Below, piece by piece: positions 1 to 5,750 of a DNA stretch of 9,128 nt. A program made the translations under genes and the position numbers. Position 1 is the stretch's first letter, and each line of letters begins with the position of its first letter. This DNA is from Treponema sp. (GTDB lineage: Bacteria; Spirochaetota; Spirochaetia; Treponematales; Breznakiellaceae). The notes under the pieces were generated by a model that saw nothing but the letters and a program-made list of their open reading frames with translations, searched no databases and had not been told where the DNA came from. The stretch covers positions 1-9,128 of the forward strand of contig JAIRMT010000035.1 of assembly GCA_031258505.1 (NCBI GenBank). The letters are read 5' to 3'.

Positions 1-91
1 GCCCGTCAGCCTAAGCGCAGGGGAAACCGTGTATGTCGGCATTCAAGGCATGGACGCCGGCACCTACGCGATCCAGTATTACCAGCAGTAA
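1..91 (+). CDS. 3' end of an unrecognised protein (partial)
   Basis: The frame beginning at base 2 is open to a TAA at 89-91 and gives 29 residues ending GTYAIQYYQQ. The segment contains SAGETVYVGIQGMDAGTYAI, an alternating polar/hydrophobic pattern rich in Gly and Tyr. That pattern fits the last strands of a beta-sandwich, as in C-terminal domains of secreted proteins, but too little remains to name a family. The gene starts outside the window. About 30 bp after the stop is a 30-bp perfect palindrome and then the 21-bp hairpin array, so array sequence could lie in this gene's 3' untranslated region. Coding status is fairly likely from composition and the clean stop; the function is unknown. 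Confidence 0.6.
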   Translation, partial: PVSLSAGETVYVGIQGMDAGTYAIQYYQQ

Positions 92-122
92 ACGACGACA
101 GGCGCTGTTAAAATAGCGCTTG

Positions 123-152
123 ACCATTTCTGGCATATATGCCAGAAATGGT
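123..152. repeat. 30-bp perfect palindrome
   Basis: Bases 123-137 (ACCATTTCTGGCATA) are the exact reverse complement of 138-152, with no unpaired centre. No T-run follows on either strand, so it is not a standard intrinsic terminator. It lies between the stop at 91 and the first degenerate unit of the 21-bp array and touches that array. A weaker 5-bp stem (GCGCT 102-106 with AGCGC 115-119) lies just upstream. It could be a binding site for a dimeric protein, a transcript-end hairpin or a cruciform-forming element. Confidence 0.85.
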
Positions 153-423
153 ACAAGAAGTCGCGGCGGATGAAGTAGAAGTCGCGGCGGATGGTTCATT
201 CGCTTCGGCGAATGGTTCATTCGCTTCGGCGAATGGTTCATTCGCTTCGGCGAATAGAGTATTCGCTTCGGCGAATGGTTCATTCGCTTCGGCGGATGGA
301 GTATTCGCTTCGGCGAATGGTTCATTCGCTTCGGCGAATGGAGTATTCGCTTCGGCGAATGGAGTATTCGCTTCGGCGAATGGTTCATTCGCTTCGGCGA
401 ATGGAGTATTCGCTTCGGCGAAT
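151..423. repeat. Tandem 21-bp hairpin repeat array (array 1)
   Basis: Eleven in-phase 21-bp units occupy 193-423, preceded by two diverged units at 151-171 and 172-192. A weak trace of a further unit follows at 424-444. Each core unit is a 5-base spacer (GGTTC or GGAGT; one AGAGT at 256) followed by ATTCGC-TTCG-GCGAAT. This is a 6-bp stem closed by a cTTCGg tetraloop, a loop known to be exceptionally stable in RNA. The GCGAAT arm of one unit can also pair with the ATTCGC arm of the next across the spacer. The unit at 277-297 has GCGGAT, which keeps pairing through a G-U wobble. Because 21 is divisible by three, frames stay open on both strands. None of these frames has a ribosome binding site, so I do not call a protein here. 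Confidence 0.93.
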
Positions 424-457
424 GAACCAAAAGCCGAGGCAAATGAAACAGCAGAAA

Positions 458-486
458 TTGCGGCGCGTTGCGCTGTGTTTTATTAA
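458..486 (+). promoter_or_regulatory. Possible weak promoter for the 229-aa hypothetical gene
   Basis: TTGCGG (458-463) and TATTAA (481-486) are separated by 17 bases, giving weak matches to the sigma-70 -35 (3/6) and -10 (4/6) boxes. The site lies just after array 1 and upstream of the gene at 520. This is a sequence-match inference only. Confidence 0.25.
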
Positions 487-490
487 AATC

Positions 491-512
491 GCCGCTAAAA
501 GCGGCAAAGGAG
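491..512 (+). promoter_or_regulatory. Leader hairpin directly abutting a Shine-Dalgarno site
   Basis: GCCGCT (491-496) and AGCGGC (500-505) form a perfect 6-bp stem with an AAA loop. The next bases, AAAGGAG (506-512), are the ribosome binding site of the gene starting at 520. No T-run follows, so it is not a terminator. The adjacency suggests a role in mRNA stability or translation, which is not proven. Confidence 0.55.
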
Positions 513-519
513 CTTAATT

Positions 520-1209
520 ATGAGTGATTGGTTACCCGGTACCCGTACAGGTCAGCTTGCCAAAGCCCGGAACTGGATCACGGTGATTCAGAGCCAAAGC
601 CCGGCAAACCCCTGGAACATCCCGGCTGAACAGTTCACGGAACTCCAGACTCTGGAAAACACTGCGGATACTATCCTTCAGAAGGCCCAGTCCACCGAGC
701 GAACCCCGGTCATCAACGCGGAATGTAAGGCGGCTTTCTCAGCCCTTACCGAAAAAATGCGCTTCTTCAAAAGCCATTACTTCCTTGTTCCGCCTCTTAC
801 CGAGATAGACCTCGTGGCCCTTGGTTTCAAGCCATCTGATTCGGCAAGCCCAATCCCTGTGCCGGAAGCCCAGCCCGAGGCTGACCTCTCCTTCCCAGGC
901 ATCCACCTGGTGGAACTGCGGAAAATCCGCCCGGTCTCTGGCGGTATCACCCCGGATGACCGAAGTGATTATGGTGTTAGAATCTACTTCGGTCTCTCTG
1001 GGGAACCCTCAGAGAACCACCCATTCCGGGTAGTGGGGACACCAAAAACCGGCAAAGACCTGCCTGAATCGCTGTTTACCCGTCGAAAAAGAGAACTCTT
1101 CAATTTTGACGGCGAAAGCGGTAACAGAATCTACTTCTGTTTGTGCTACGAGAACTCCAAAGGGGAAGCAGGACCCTTTGGACCGATTCTGTCCGCGATT
1201 ATTCCCTAA
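520..1209 (+). CDS. Hypothetical two-part protein with C-terminal beta-sandwich-like domain
   Basis: A 229-residue protein with start ATG at 520 and a good ribosome binding site (AAAGGAG, 506-512). There is no signal peptide or membrane segment, so it is probably cytoplasmic. Residues 1 to about 105 begin MSDWLP and are mostly helical with many Trp/Phe. A Pro-rich linker follows (about 106-122). The C-terminal part (about 125-229) looks like an Ig- or FN3-type strand domain and ends with CYENSKGEAGPFGPI. I recognise this layout (SDWLP start, CYENSKGE-GP-GPI end) from uncharacterised proteins in treponemes and other gut bacteria, but know no function for them. It is monocistronic: a repeat array lies in front and a strong terminator behind. 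The gene is very likely real; its role is unknown. Confidence 0.88.
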   Translation: MSDWLPGTRTGQLAKARNWITVIQSQSPANPWNIPAEQFTELQTLENTADTILQKAQSTERTPVINAECKAAFSALTEKMRFFKSHYFLVPPLTEIDLVALGFKPSDSASPIPVPEAQPEADLSFPGIHLVELRKIRPVSGGITPDDRSDYGVRIYFGLSGEPSENHPFRVVGTPKTGKDLPESLFTRRKRELFNFDGESGNRIYFCLCYENSKGEAGPFGPILSAIIP

Positions 1210-1233
1210 AAATCAACATTCATGCTGATTTCG

Positions 1234-1274
1234 AGTGTGGGAGTTTGCCTATGGTAAGCTCCCACACTTTTTTT
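1234..1274 (+). terminator. Rho-independent terminator
   Basis: AGTGTGGGAG (1234-1243) pairs perfectly with CTCCCACACT (1259-1268). The stem continues inward through a T-G wobble and TTGCC/GGTAA to a TAT loop, giving about 16 bp in total. Seven T residues follow (1268-1274). It begins 24 bases after the stop of the 229-aa gene. Confidence 0.93.
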
Positions 1275-1308
1275 GTTTCATGTTAAGGGGAACTGGTTTC
1301 TTTATTTT

Positions 1309-1340
1309 GTTTCAATCCACGCGCTCACATGAAGCGCGAC
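1309..1340 (-). repeat. Solitary type I-C-like CRISPR repeat (copy 1)
   Basis: Read on the minus strand, this 32-bp sequence begins GTCGCGCTTC and ends GTGGATTGAAAC. Its internal stem is CGCGCT/AGCGCG around a 7-base loop. The length, the internal stem and the GTGGATTGAAAC end are typical of type I-C CRISPR repeats. There is only one unit here, with no spacers and no cas gene in the window. Copies also occur at 3531-3562 and 5768-5799. It is the outer part of a longer composite element reaching 1476. Confidence 0.85.
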
Positions 1341-1476
1341 AGCGCCCTTACCGTGGGTTTAATACCCCGCCGCTTGGGGCGTAAAACTGGGGCGCGGGGG
1401 ATTTGTTCCCCCGCATACGATACGCTTTCAAGGAGAAAGCTTCAACCCCGCCATGAATGGCGCGCCATTCATGGCG
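1341..1476. repeat. Hairpin-rich remainder of the composite dispersed element
   Basis: Adjoining CRISPR-like copy 1 is a run of inverted repeats. CCCC/GGGG pair at 1365-1368 and 1376-1379. GCGGGGGA (1394-1401) pairs with TCCCCCGC (1407-1414) over a 5-base loop. GCTTTC (1424-1429) pairs with GAAAGC (1435-1440). Bases 1449-1476 form a 28-bp perfect palindrome whose halves are CGCCATGAATGGCG and CGCCATTCATGGCG. The motif at 1357-1380 recurs at 3586-3609 (21 of 24 identical), on the same side of CRISPR-like copy 2, so the element is dispersed. The glycosidase stop codon lies in the 28-bp palindrome. REP/BIME- or MITE-like elements are the closest familiar class. I see no transposase and no clear target duplication here. 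Confidence 0.7.
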
Positions 1477-3508
1477 AGGATTCTTTATTTTGAAGCATCC
1501 TGAACAACGGAAGGCTGAGATAGCCATGTGTCTCCGTGAACCAGCGCCCGCCTTCTCTTTGTTCACCGTTTATAAGACTAGTCCAGGTTCCGGCGGGCAG
1601 ATAGTAAGTAACCTCGCCATCAGGACTGAAGATCGGCGCAACCAGAATTGAGGGACCGAGCATGTACTGGCGGTCAAGGTAGGCGCAGACCGGATCAGCG
1701 GGGAACTCAAGGAACATAGCCCGCATGAGCGGTACGCCTTTCTCGTGAGCCTCCTTTGCCCCTTCAAGCAGGTAGGGCAGTATGGACGCCTTGAGCTTGG
1801 TGAAGAAACGACAGACTTCCACTGCCTCGTCGTCTACGTTCCACGGCACACGGTAGGAGCTGCTGCCGTGCAAGCGCGAGTGGGAGGACAAGAGGCCAAA
1901 GGCAAGCCAGCGCTTGAACAGCGCCGCGTTGGGCATACCCTCAAAGCCGCCAATGTCATGGCTCCAGAACCCAAAGCCGGACAGCGATAGCGAAAGACCC
2001 CCGCGAAGCGTTTCAGCCATTCCCTCAAAGGTCGATTCGCAGTCGCCGCCCCAATGAACCGGAAACTTCTGACCGCCGCTCGTGGCGGAACGGGCAAACA
2101 CGCACGCCTCGCCTTTACCCTTCTTTGCTTCCAGAAGCTCAAACACCGCCTTGTTGTAGAGGTAGGTGTAGAAGTTGTGGTACAGGGCTGGATCGCCGTT
2201 GTTGAAATACACCGCGTCATTGCCGTCACGGAACACGCTGTCTGCCGGCACGCGCTCGCCAAAGTCGGTTTTGAAGCTGTCAACGCCCATGTCAACAAGC
2301 TGGGCAAGCAAGCCCTGATACCAGCGCGCGGCTTCAGGGTTGGTGAAGTCAACAATAGCCATGCCTGACTGCCAGAGATCAGTTTGAAACACCGAACCAT
2401 CCTTCTTCTTAATGAAATAGCCTTTCCGCTGTCCCTCTTCAAACAAACGAGAACGCTGGGCAATGTAGGGGTTGATCCACACGCAGACCTTGAGTCCCTT
2501 TGCCTTGATCCGCGCAAGCAAACCCTTTGGGTCAGGGAAGGTTTTATCATCCCAGACAAAATCGCACCAGTGAGCGCCTTTCATCCAGAAGCAGTCAAAG
2601 TGGAACACGCTTAGGGCAATGCCGCGCTCACTCATGCCGTTAATGAAGCTCATCACTGTCTGTTCGTCGTAATTTGTGGTGAACGAGGTTGAGAGCCACA
2701 AGCCAAAAGTCCACGCGGGAACCAAAGCCGGGCGACCGGTCAGCGCGGTGTAGCGCTCAAGGATCTGCTTAGGCGAGGGCCCGTAAATAACAAAGTATTC
2801 AAGGCTTTCGCCCGGAACGCTGAACTGTACGCGGGAAGTTTTTTCACTTGCTACTTCAAAAGAAACCCTGCCCGTGTTGTTTACAAACACGCCATAGCCC
2901 TTGTTCGTGAGGTAGAACGGGATGTTTTTATAAGCCTGCTCGCTGGCGGTTCCTCCGTCAGCGTTCCATATCTCAACGCTCTGCCCGTTCTTGATAAACG
3001 GCCCGAAACGCTCTCCCATGCCATACACCAATTCGCCCACGCCCAGAGAAAGCTCGTCCTTGATGAACGGACCCTTTGCGCGATCCAGCATATAGCCGGT
3101 CGAGTGCGATTCGTTCTTCGTGATTACCTTGCCATTGGCGCAAAACCTGGTATTCCAGGCCGCCCCAAGCCCCGCGTGAACCGTGAGGTCGCCGGCTTTG
3201 AGCGCAGCTTCGTTATCCGTAACCCTGATCTCTGGCTTGAATGTAGGGTCCGGCGTTAATTCAAAATGCGGCCCCCGGTTGATTGCCCCTTCAAAGTGTG
3301 ATACCCGCACCCTGATAACGTTTTGCGCCGGACTCGCGTAGCGAATAGTCAGAACCACTCCGCCCAGGGTGTCGCCCCGGGTTCGCAGCGGATGATCCGG
3401 CGCATAAACGACAAGTTCGTCGCCCTCTTGCTCGGCCTCATAACCCTGTGCGGCAAAATGCGGTTCAATCCCGTCCCTGATAAGCCAATAACCATTTGTA
3501 AATTTCAC
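1469..3508 (-). CDS. yicI: GH31 alpha-xylosidase (YicI-like), C-terminally truncated
   Basis: A family 31 glycoside hydrolase closest to E. coli YicI, which releases alpha-xylose from xyloglucan-type oligosaccharides such as isoprimeverose. It has no signal peptide and should be cytoplasmic. I place the start at GTG 3508, giving protein (M)KFTNGYW. A GGAGGT site lies 4-5 bases upstream, whereas the ATG at 3520 would use that site as codons. From this start the protein has 679 residues: an N-terminal beta-sandwich to about 240, then the catalytic barrel with HFDCFW (303-308), FKTDFGER holding nucleophile Asp415, and VHWGGD ending in acid/base Asp489, then HSRLHGS (543-549). YicI has 772 residues. 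Homology here stops at GYLSLPLF, and the last ten residues are unrelated, ending inside the 28-bp palindrome. About 93 residues of the distal beta-domain are missing. It may be a damaged gene or a shortened active enzyme. Confidence 0.9.
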   Translation of the reverse strand: MKFTNGYWLIRDGIEPHFAAQGYEAEQEGDELVVYAPDHPLRTRGDTLGGVVLTIRYASPAQNVIRVRVSHFEGAINRGPHFELTPDPTFKPEIRVTDNEAALKAGDLTVHAGLGAAWNTRFCANGKVITKNESHSTGYMLDRAKGPFIKDELSLGVGELVYGMGERFGPFIKNGQSVEIWNADGGTASEQAYKNIPFYLTNKGYGVFVNNTGRVSFEVASEKTSRVQFSVPGESLEYFVIYGPSPKQILERYTALTGRPALVPAWTFGLWLSTSFTTNYDEQTVMSFINGMSERGIALSVFHFDCFWMKGAHWCDFVWDDKTFPDPKGLLARIKAKGLKVCVWINPYIAQRSRLFEEGQRKGYFIKKKDGSVFQTDLWQSGMAIVDFTNPEAARWYQGLLAQLVDMGVDSFKTDFGERVPADSVFRDGNDAVYFNNGDPALYHNFYTYLYNKAVFELLEAKKGKGEACVFARSATSGGQKFPVHWGGDCESTFEGMAETLRGGLSLSLSGFGFWSHDIGGFEGMPNAALFKRWLAFGLLSSHSRLHGSSSYRVPWNVDDEAVEVCRFFTKLKASILPYLLEGAKEAHEKGVPLMRAMFLEFPADPVCAYLDRQYMLGPSILVAPIFSPDGEVTYYLPAGTWTSLINGEQREGGRWFTETHGYLSLPLFRMLQNKESSP

Positions 3509-3530
3509 AAGTACCTCCATTTATCTGTTT

Positions 3531-3562
3531 ATTTCTATCCACGCGCTCACACGAAGCAAGAT
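3531..3562 (-). repeat. Decayed CRISPR-like repeat (copy 2) upstream of the glycosidase
   Basis: It matches 26 of 32 bases of copy 1 in the same orientation. The core reading CCACGCGCTCACA on the plus strand is intact, but the internal stem has lost pairs. The related motif at 3586-3609 follows after 23 bases (16 in copy 1), so part of the adjoining element is also present. It occupies the 5' leader, ending 23 bases before the GTG start of the GH31 gene. Copies 1 and 2 therefore flank that gene as direct repeats. Confidence 0.75.
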
Positions 3563-3623
3563 CAAACGCTCTTTTTCACGATGAGGTTTAATACTCTGCC
3601 TCTTGGGGCCGGAATTCTCTATT

Positions 3624-3652
3624 AAAATAGGCTGTATTGCTCTGTTTGACAA
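3624..3652 (-). promoter_or_regulatory. Probable promoter of the GH31 gene
   Basis: On the minus strand TTGTCA (3652-3647, 5/6 match to -35) is followed after 17 bases by TATTTT (3629-3624, 4/6 match to -10). Transcription would begin near 3617 and pass through the decayed element into the gene. The -35 sequence overlaps TTGACA (3646-3651) on the plus strand, but that plus-strand box has no good -10 at normal spacing. Confidence 0.45.
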
Positions 3653-3684
3653 CTGGCTATGCTCTACCCTAACGCGCTGTTTTC

Positions 3685-3693
3685 TGATATGAT
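3685..3693 (+). promoter_or_regulatory. Possible extended -10 promoter for the SDR gene
   Basis: TGATATGAT matches an extended -10 (TGn plus TATGAT, 5/6), about 50 bases before the start at 3744. No good -35 is present at 17-18 bases. Confidence 0.4.
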
Positions 3694-3703
3694 GATGAAA
3701 ACC

Positions 3704-3729
3704 TCGCGCGTGATATATTCGGCGCGCGA
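3704..3729 (+). promoter_or_regulatory. Leader inverted repeat upstream of the SDR start
   Basis: TCGCGCG (3704-3710) and CGCGCGA (3723-3729) form a perfect 7-bp stem with a 12-base AT-rich loop. It ends 5 bases before the GGAGG ribosome binding site (3735-3739). It could be an mRNA leader hairpin or an operator; nothing further can be said. Confidence 0.5.
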
Positions 3730-3743
3730 ACACTGGAGGACTT

Positions 3744-4769
3744 ATGAAAGCATTATTCATCGGAGGTACTGGAACCATCAGTACCGCTATCTCACGGACG
3801 ATTCTGGAACAGGGCTGGGAACTCTACCTGCTCAACCGCGGCTCCCGCAATGCTATCTTCTCCGGCAAACTTACGCAAATCCCCTGCGACATTAACACTG
3901 ATACTGATCTTGAGGCAAAACTCAAGGGTCTGAGCTTTGACGTAGTGGCTGACTTCATCGGTTTTACGCCAAACCAAGTTGAACGCGATTTTAGGCTCTT
4001 TAATGGCAGAACTCGTCAGTACCTGTGGCTGAGTTCCGCATCAGCCTACCAGAAGCCGCTTGCCAACTATCGCGTAAACGAGGCTACGCCGCTTGCCAAT
4101 CCTTACTGGGAATACTCGCGGAATAAGATCGCTTGTGAGGATGTTTTGATGCGGACATACCGGGAACACGGCTTCCCCATTACGATAATCAGACCCAGCC
4201 ACACCTACGATGAACGGAATGTACCGCTTGGCGTTCATGGTAAGAACGGGAGTTGGCAAGTGGTGAAACGTATGATTGAAGGAAAGCCGGTTATCATTCA
4301 CGGCGACGGAACGAGCCTCTGGACCATGACCCATAACAGTGACTTTGCCCGCGCTTTTGTCGGGCTTATGGGCAATATCCACGCCATAGGTGAGGCTGTG
4401 CAGATCACGTCGGACGAAACCCTCACATGGAATCAAGTCTACACCAGCATTGCCCAAGCTCTGGGCGTGGAACTCAAGGCTGTACATATATCCAGCGAGT
4501 TTTTAAGCAGTTGCGGCGCGTATAACTTCTTTGGCGGTCTCATCGGCGACAAGGCCAATTCCGTTGTGTTCGATAACAGTAAACTCAAGCGTCTTGTACC
4601 TGAGTTTACCGCTCACGTGCGCTTTGATCAGGGGATCCGGCGGACGCTTGATCATATTCTGGCGCATCCTGAATATCAGAAAGACGATCCTGAATTTGAC
4701 GCATGGTGCGACCGTGTTATAGCCGCGCGGGAAAAGGCTTTGCAGGAACTTGCCGCAAGCGCGCGCTGA
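3744..4769 (+). CDS. NAD-dependent epimerase/dehydratase (extended SDR)
   Basis: A 341-residue protein of the extended short-chain dehydrogenase/reductase superfamily, which typically acts on nucleotide sugars or other bound sugars using NAD(P). The start ATG follows GGAGG by four bases. The N-terminal Rossmann motif is GGTGTIS (residues 7-13), where the last usual Gly of the GGTGxxG pattern is Ser. LNRG at 30-33 follows strand two. LSSASAY (96-102) supplies the catalytic Ser, and YSRNK (124-128) is the YxxxK pair, Tyr124/Lys128. IIRPSHTY and IHGDGTSLWTMTH are typical of the substrate-binding half in this group. There is no signal peptide, so it is cytoplasmic. The substrate cannot be read from the sequence. 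It is divergent from the GH31 gene, which hints at carbohydrate metabolism but is weak evidence. The reading frame is full length and intact. Confidence 0.9.
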   Translation: MKALFIGGTGTISTAISRTILEQGWELYLLNRGSRNAIFSGKLTQIPCDINTDTDLEAKLKGLSFDVVADFIGFTPNQVERDFRLFNGRTRQYLWLSSASAYQKPLANYRVNEATPLANPYWEYSRNKIACEDVLMRTYREHGFPITIIRPSHTYDERNVPLGVHGKNGSWQVVKRMIEGKPVIIHGDGTSLWTMTHNSDFARAFVGLMGNIHAIGEAVQITSDETLTWNQVYTSIAQALGVELKAVHISSEFLSSCGAYNFFGGLIGDKANSVVFDNSKLKRLVPEFTAHVRFDQGIRRTLDHILAHPEYQKDDPEFDAWCDRVIAAREKALQELAASAR

Positions 4770-4819
4770 TTTCCGCAAAACGCAGCGCCGCCCGCCGTGG
4801 CAAAATGGACGCTAATATA

Positions 4820-4834
4820 CGCGAATATTTCGCG
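4820..4834. repeat. Small hairpin after the SDR gene
   Basis: CGCGAA (4820-4825) and TTCGCG (4829-4834) form a perfect 6-bp stem with a TAT loop, about 50 bases past the SDR stop. No clear T-run follows. The rest of 4770-4890 contains nothing else I can support. Confidence 0.5.
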
Positions 4835-4890
4835 TTCATTCGCGTCATTCGATGATCTTTTTCTTTCCGGCGCGTAAGGTGAGATAATAG

Positions 4891-4955
4891 AAGAGTCCGC
4901 GAAGCGCGCGAATTGCAGGGTTCACAAACTTGCGTCGCGCCATTCGCGGACTCTT
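4891..4955. terminator. Large inverted repeat between convergent genes, possible bidirectional terminator
   Basis: AAGAGTCCGCGAA (4891-4903) and TTCGCGGACTCTT (4943-4955) are exact 13-bp complements, and inner GCGCG/CGCGC runs can extend the stem. It lies between the stops of the plus-strand SDR gene and the minus-strand lipoprotein gene. On the minus strand the stem is followed by TTCTATTAT, a poor U-tract; on the plus strand the tract is worse. Position favours a terminator role, but the tails are weak. Confidence 0.5.
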
Positions 4956-4964
4956 GCGCGTTCC

Positions 4965-5669
4965 TTAGTTTGTGTCTGCGGCCAGATTCGGGTCTGAGTC
5001 AAGGCCCTTCTCCAAAATCTGGGCGGTAATGGCGTTGAAAGCTTCATCAAGCTCAGGATTACCTTCCGCTAACTGCTTTAACTGTTGAGCTATCTGCGCA
5101 TTGAGAGTAGCTTTGGGAATTGTGTAAAGCACCATTGCCGTGTAGCGGGTCTCAGGCTCCTTGCCCTTCTCTTCAATACGCTGCTTGATCCACCAGTCGC
5201 TGTCCTTCCGCGCACCCGTGTATGATGCGGATACTAGGGTGTTGATCGAGTTGTTGTACTCTCGTACCGCCTCATCAGTATTCGGGAGCATACTCTCATT
5301 TGCCTGAAAGAGCGAGGCTATCCGCGTGTTGATCGTCGCGCCTATCTGCTGCTGGGCGTTGAAGTTATTCACCCAGGTGAGCAGCGGCTGAAGCGATGTA
5401 CCATACTCCTGAGCCACGATTGCGTACACATCCTTGTACTCAGAAAGCGCCTCAATACCCGAAGCACCACTGTTCATGTACGCAGTGATCCATACAGGCA
5501 GCTGATCAATTCCAAGACCCGTGCCTTTGTGTTCAACCGTAACCGTAGTTACCTCAGACTGCAAGCGAATCCGTTCTCGGTTCGCCTTTTCTTCGCTTGT
5601 AGCGCAAGCGGCCAGAACCAGCACTGCTCCCGTGAGCAGTACAACCGACATTGTTTTGACAGATTTCAT
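4965..5669 (-). CDS. Exported lipoprotein related to LPP20-type envelope proteins
   Basis: I place the start at ATG 5669, five bases after GAGGAGG. An in-frame ATG at 5708 has no such site and would put 13 charged residues before the signal sequence. The 234-residue product begins MKSVKTMSVVLLTGAVLVLA and has a lipobox with lipidated Cys22, so it should be anchored to a membrane facing the periplasm or surface. The mature part is mostly helical. Residues about 105-215 carry a pattern (TRIASLFQAN, then SASYTGARKDSDWW, then RYTAMVLYTIPK) resembling the second half of LPP20-like proteins, including RYTAMI in the next gene upstream. It may be a diverged partner or paralogue. It follows the LPP20 gene by 81 bases and is probably co-transcribed. 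The function is unknown. Confidence 0.85.
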   Translation of the reverse strand: MKSVKTMSVVLLTGAVLVLAACATSEEKANRERIRLQSEVTTVTVEHKGTGLGIDQLPVWITAYMNSGASGIEALSEYKDVYAIVAQEYGTSLQPLLTWVNNFNAQQQIGATINTRIASLFQANESMLPNTDEAVREYNNSINTLVSASYTGARKDSDWWIKQRIEEKGKEPETRYTAMVLYTIPKATLNAQIAQQLKQLAEGNPELDEAFNAITAQILEKGLDSDPNLAADTN

Positions 5670-5686
5670 ATCTGCCTCCTCTTGTT

Positions 5687-5726
5687 CCGCCTGCAAGACA
5701 TAGCGCATGCTGTGTCCTGTTGGCGG
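5687..5726 (-). promoter_or_regulatory. Two-part stem-loop in the lipoprotein gene leader
   Basis: Outer arms CCGCC (5687-5691) and GGCGG (5722-5726) enclose a symmetric 5-by-5 internal loop. Inside it is an 8-bp stem, GACATAGC (5697-5704) with GCTGTGTC (5709-5716), closed by GCAT. One pair is a wobble. On the minus strand the structure ends 7 bases before the GAGGAGG ribosome binding site. It could be an mRNA processing or stability element between two co-transcribed genes. Confidence 0.5.
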
Positions 5727-5750
5727 AGATATATAAAAAGCGTAGGCTCT

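Noticed and set aside
123..152. Intrinsic terminator for the upstream partial gene
   Set aside because: The stem is perfect but no T-run follows on the plus strand and there is no natural loop.
11..517. Open frames on both strands through array 1 giving heptapeptide repeat proteins
   Set aside because: A 21-bp repeat without stops is open in several frames automatically. No frame has a ribosome binding site, and the units preserve hairpins. Not called as genes, though expression is not excluded.
1309..1480. A CRISPR array
   Set aside because: Only single repeat units are present, kilobases apart, with no spacers and no cas genes.
1348..1566. A 72-residue minus-strand protein covering the composite element
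   Set aside because: It is the out-of-frame reading of the GH31 end plus the element, with no ribosome binding site. It also does not supply the missing YicI C-terminal domain.
1834..2559. A 241-residue minus-strand frame inside the glycosidase gene
   Set aside because: It is a shadow frame of the GH31 coding sequence with Arg/Ser/Thr-rich composition and no recognisable motif.
3509..3743. A riboswitch in the divergent intergenic region
   Set aside because: Only the decayed repeat, promoter-like boxes and one simple hairpin are visible; no known riboswitch core could be recognised.
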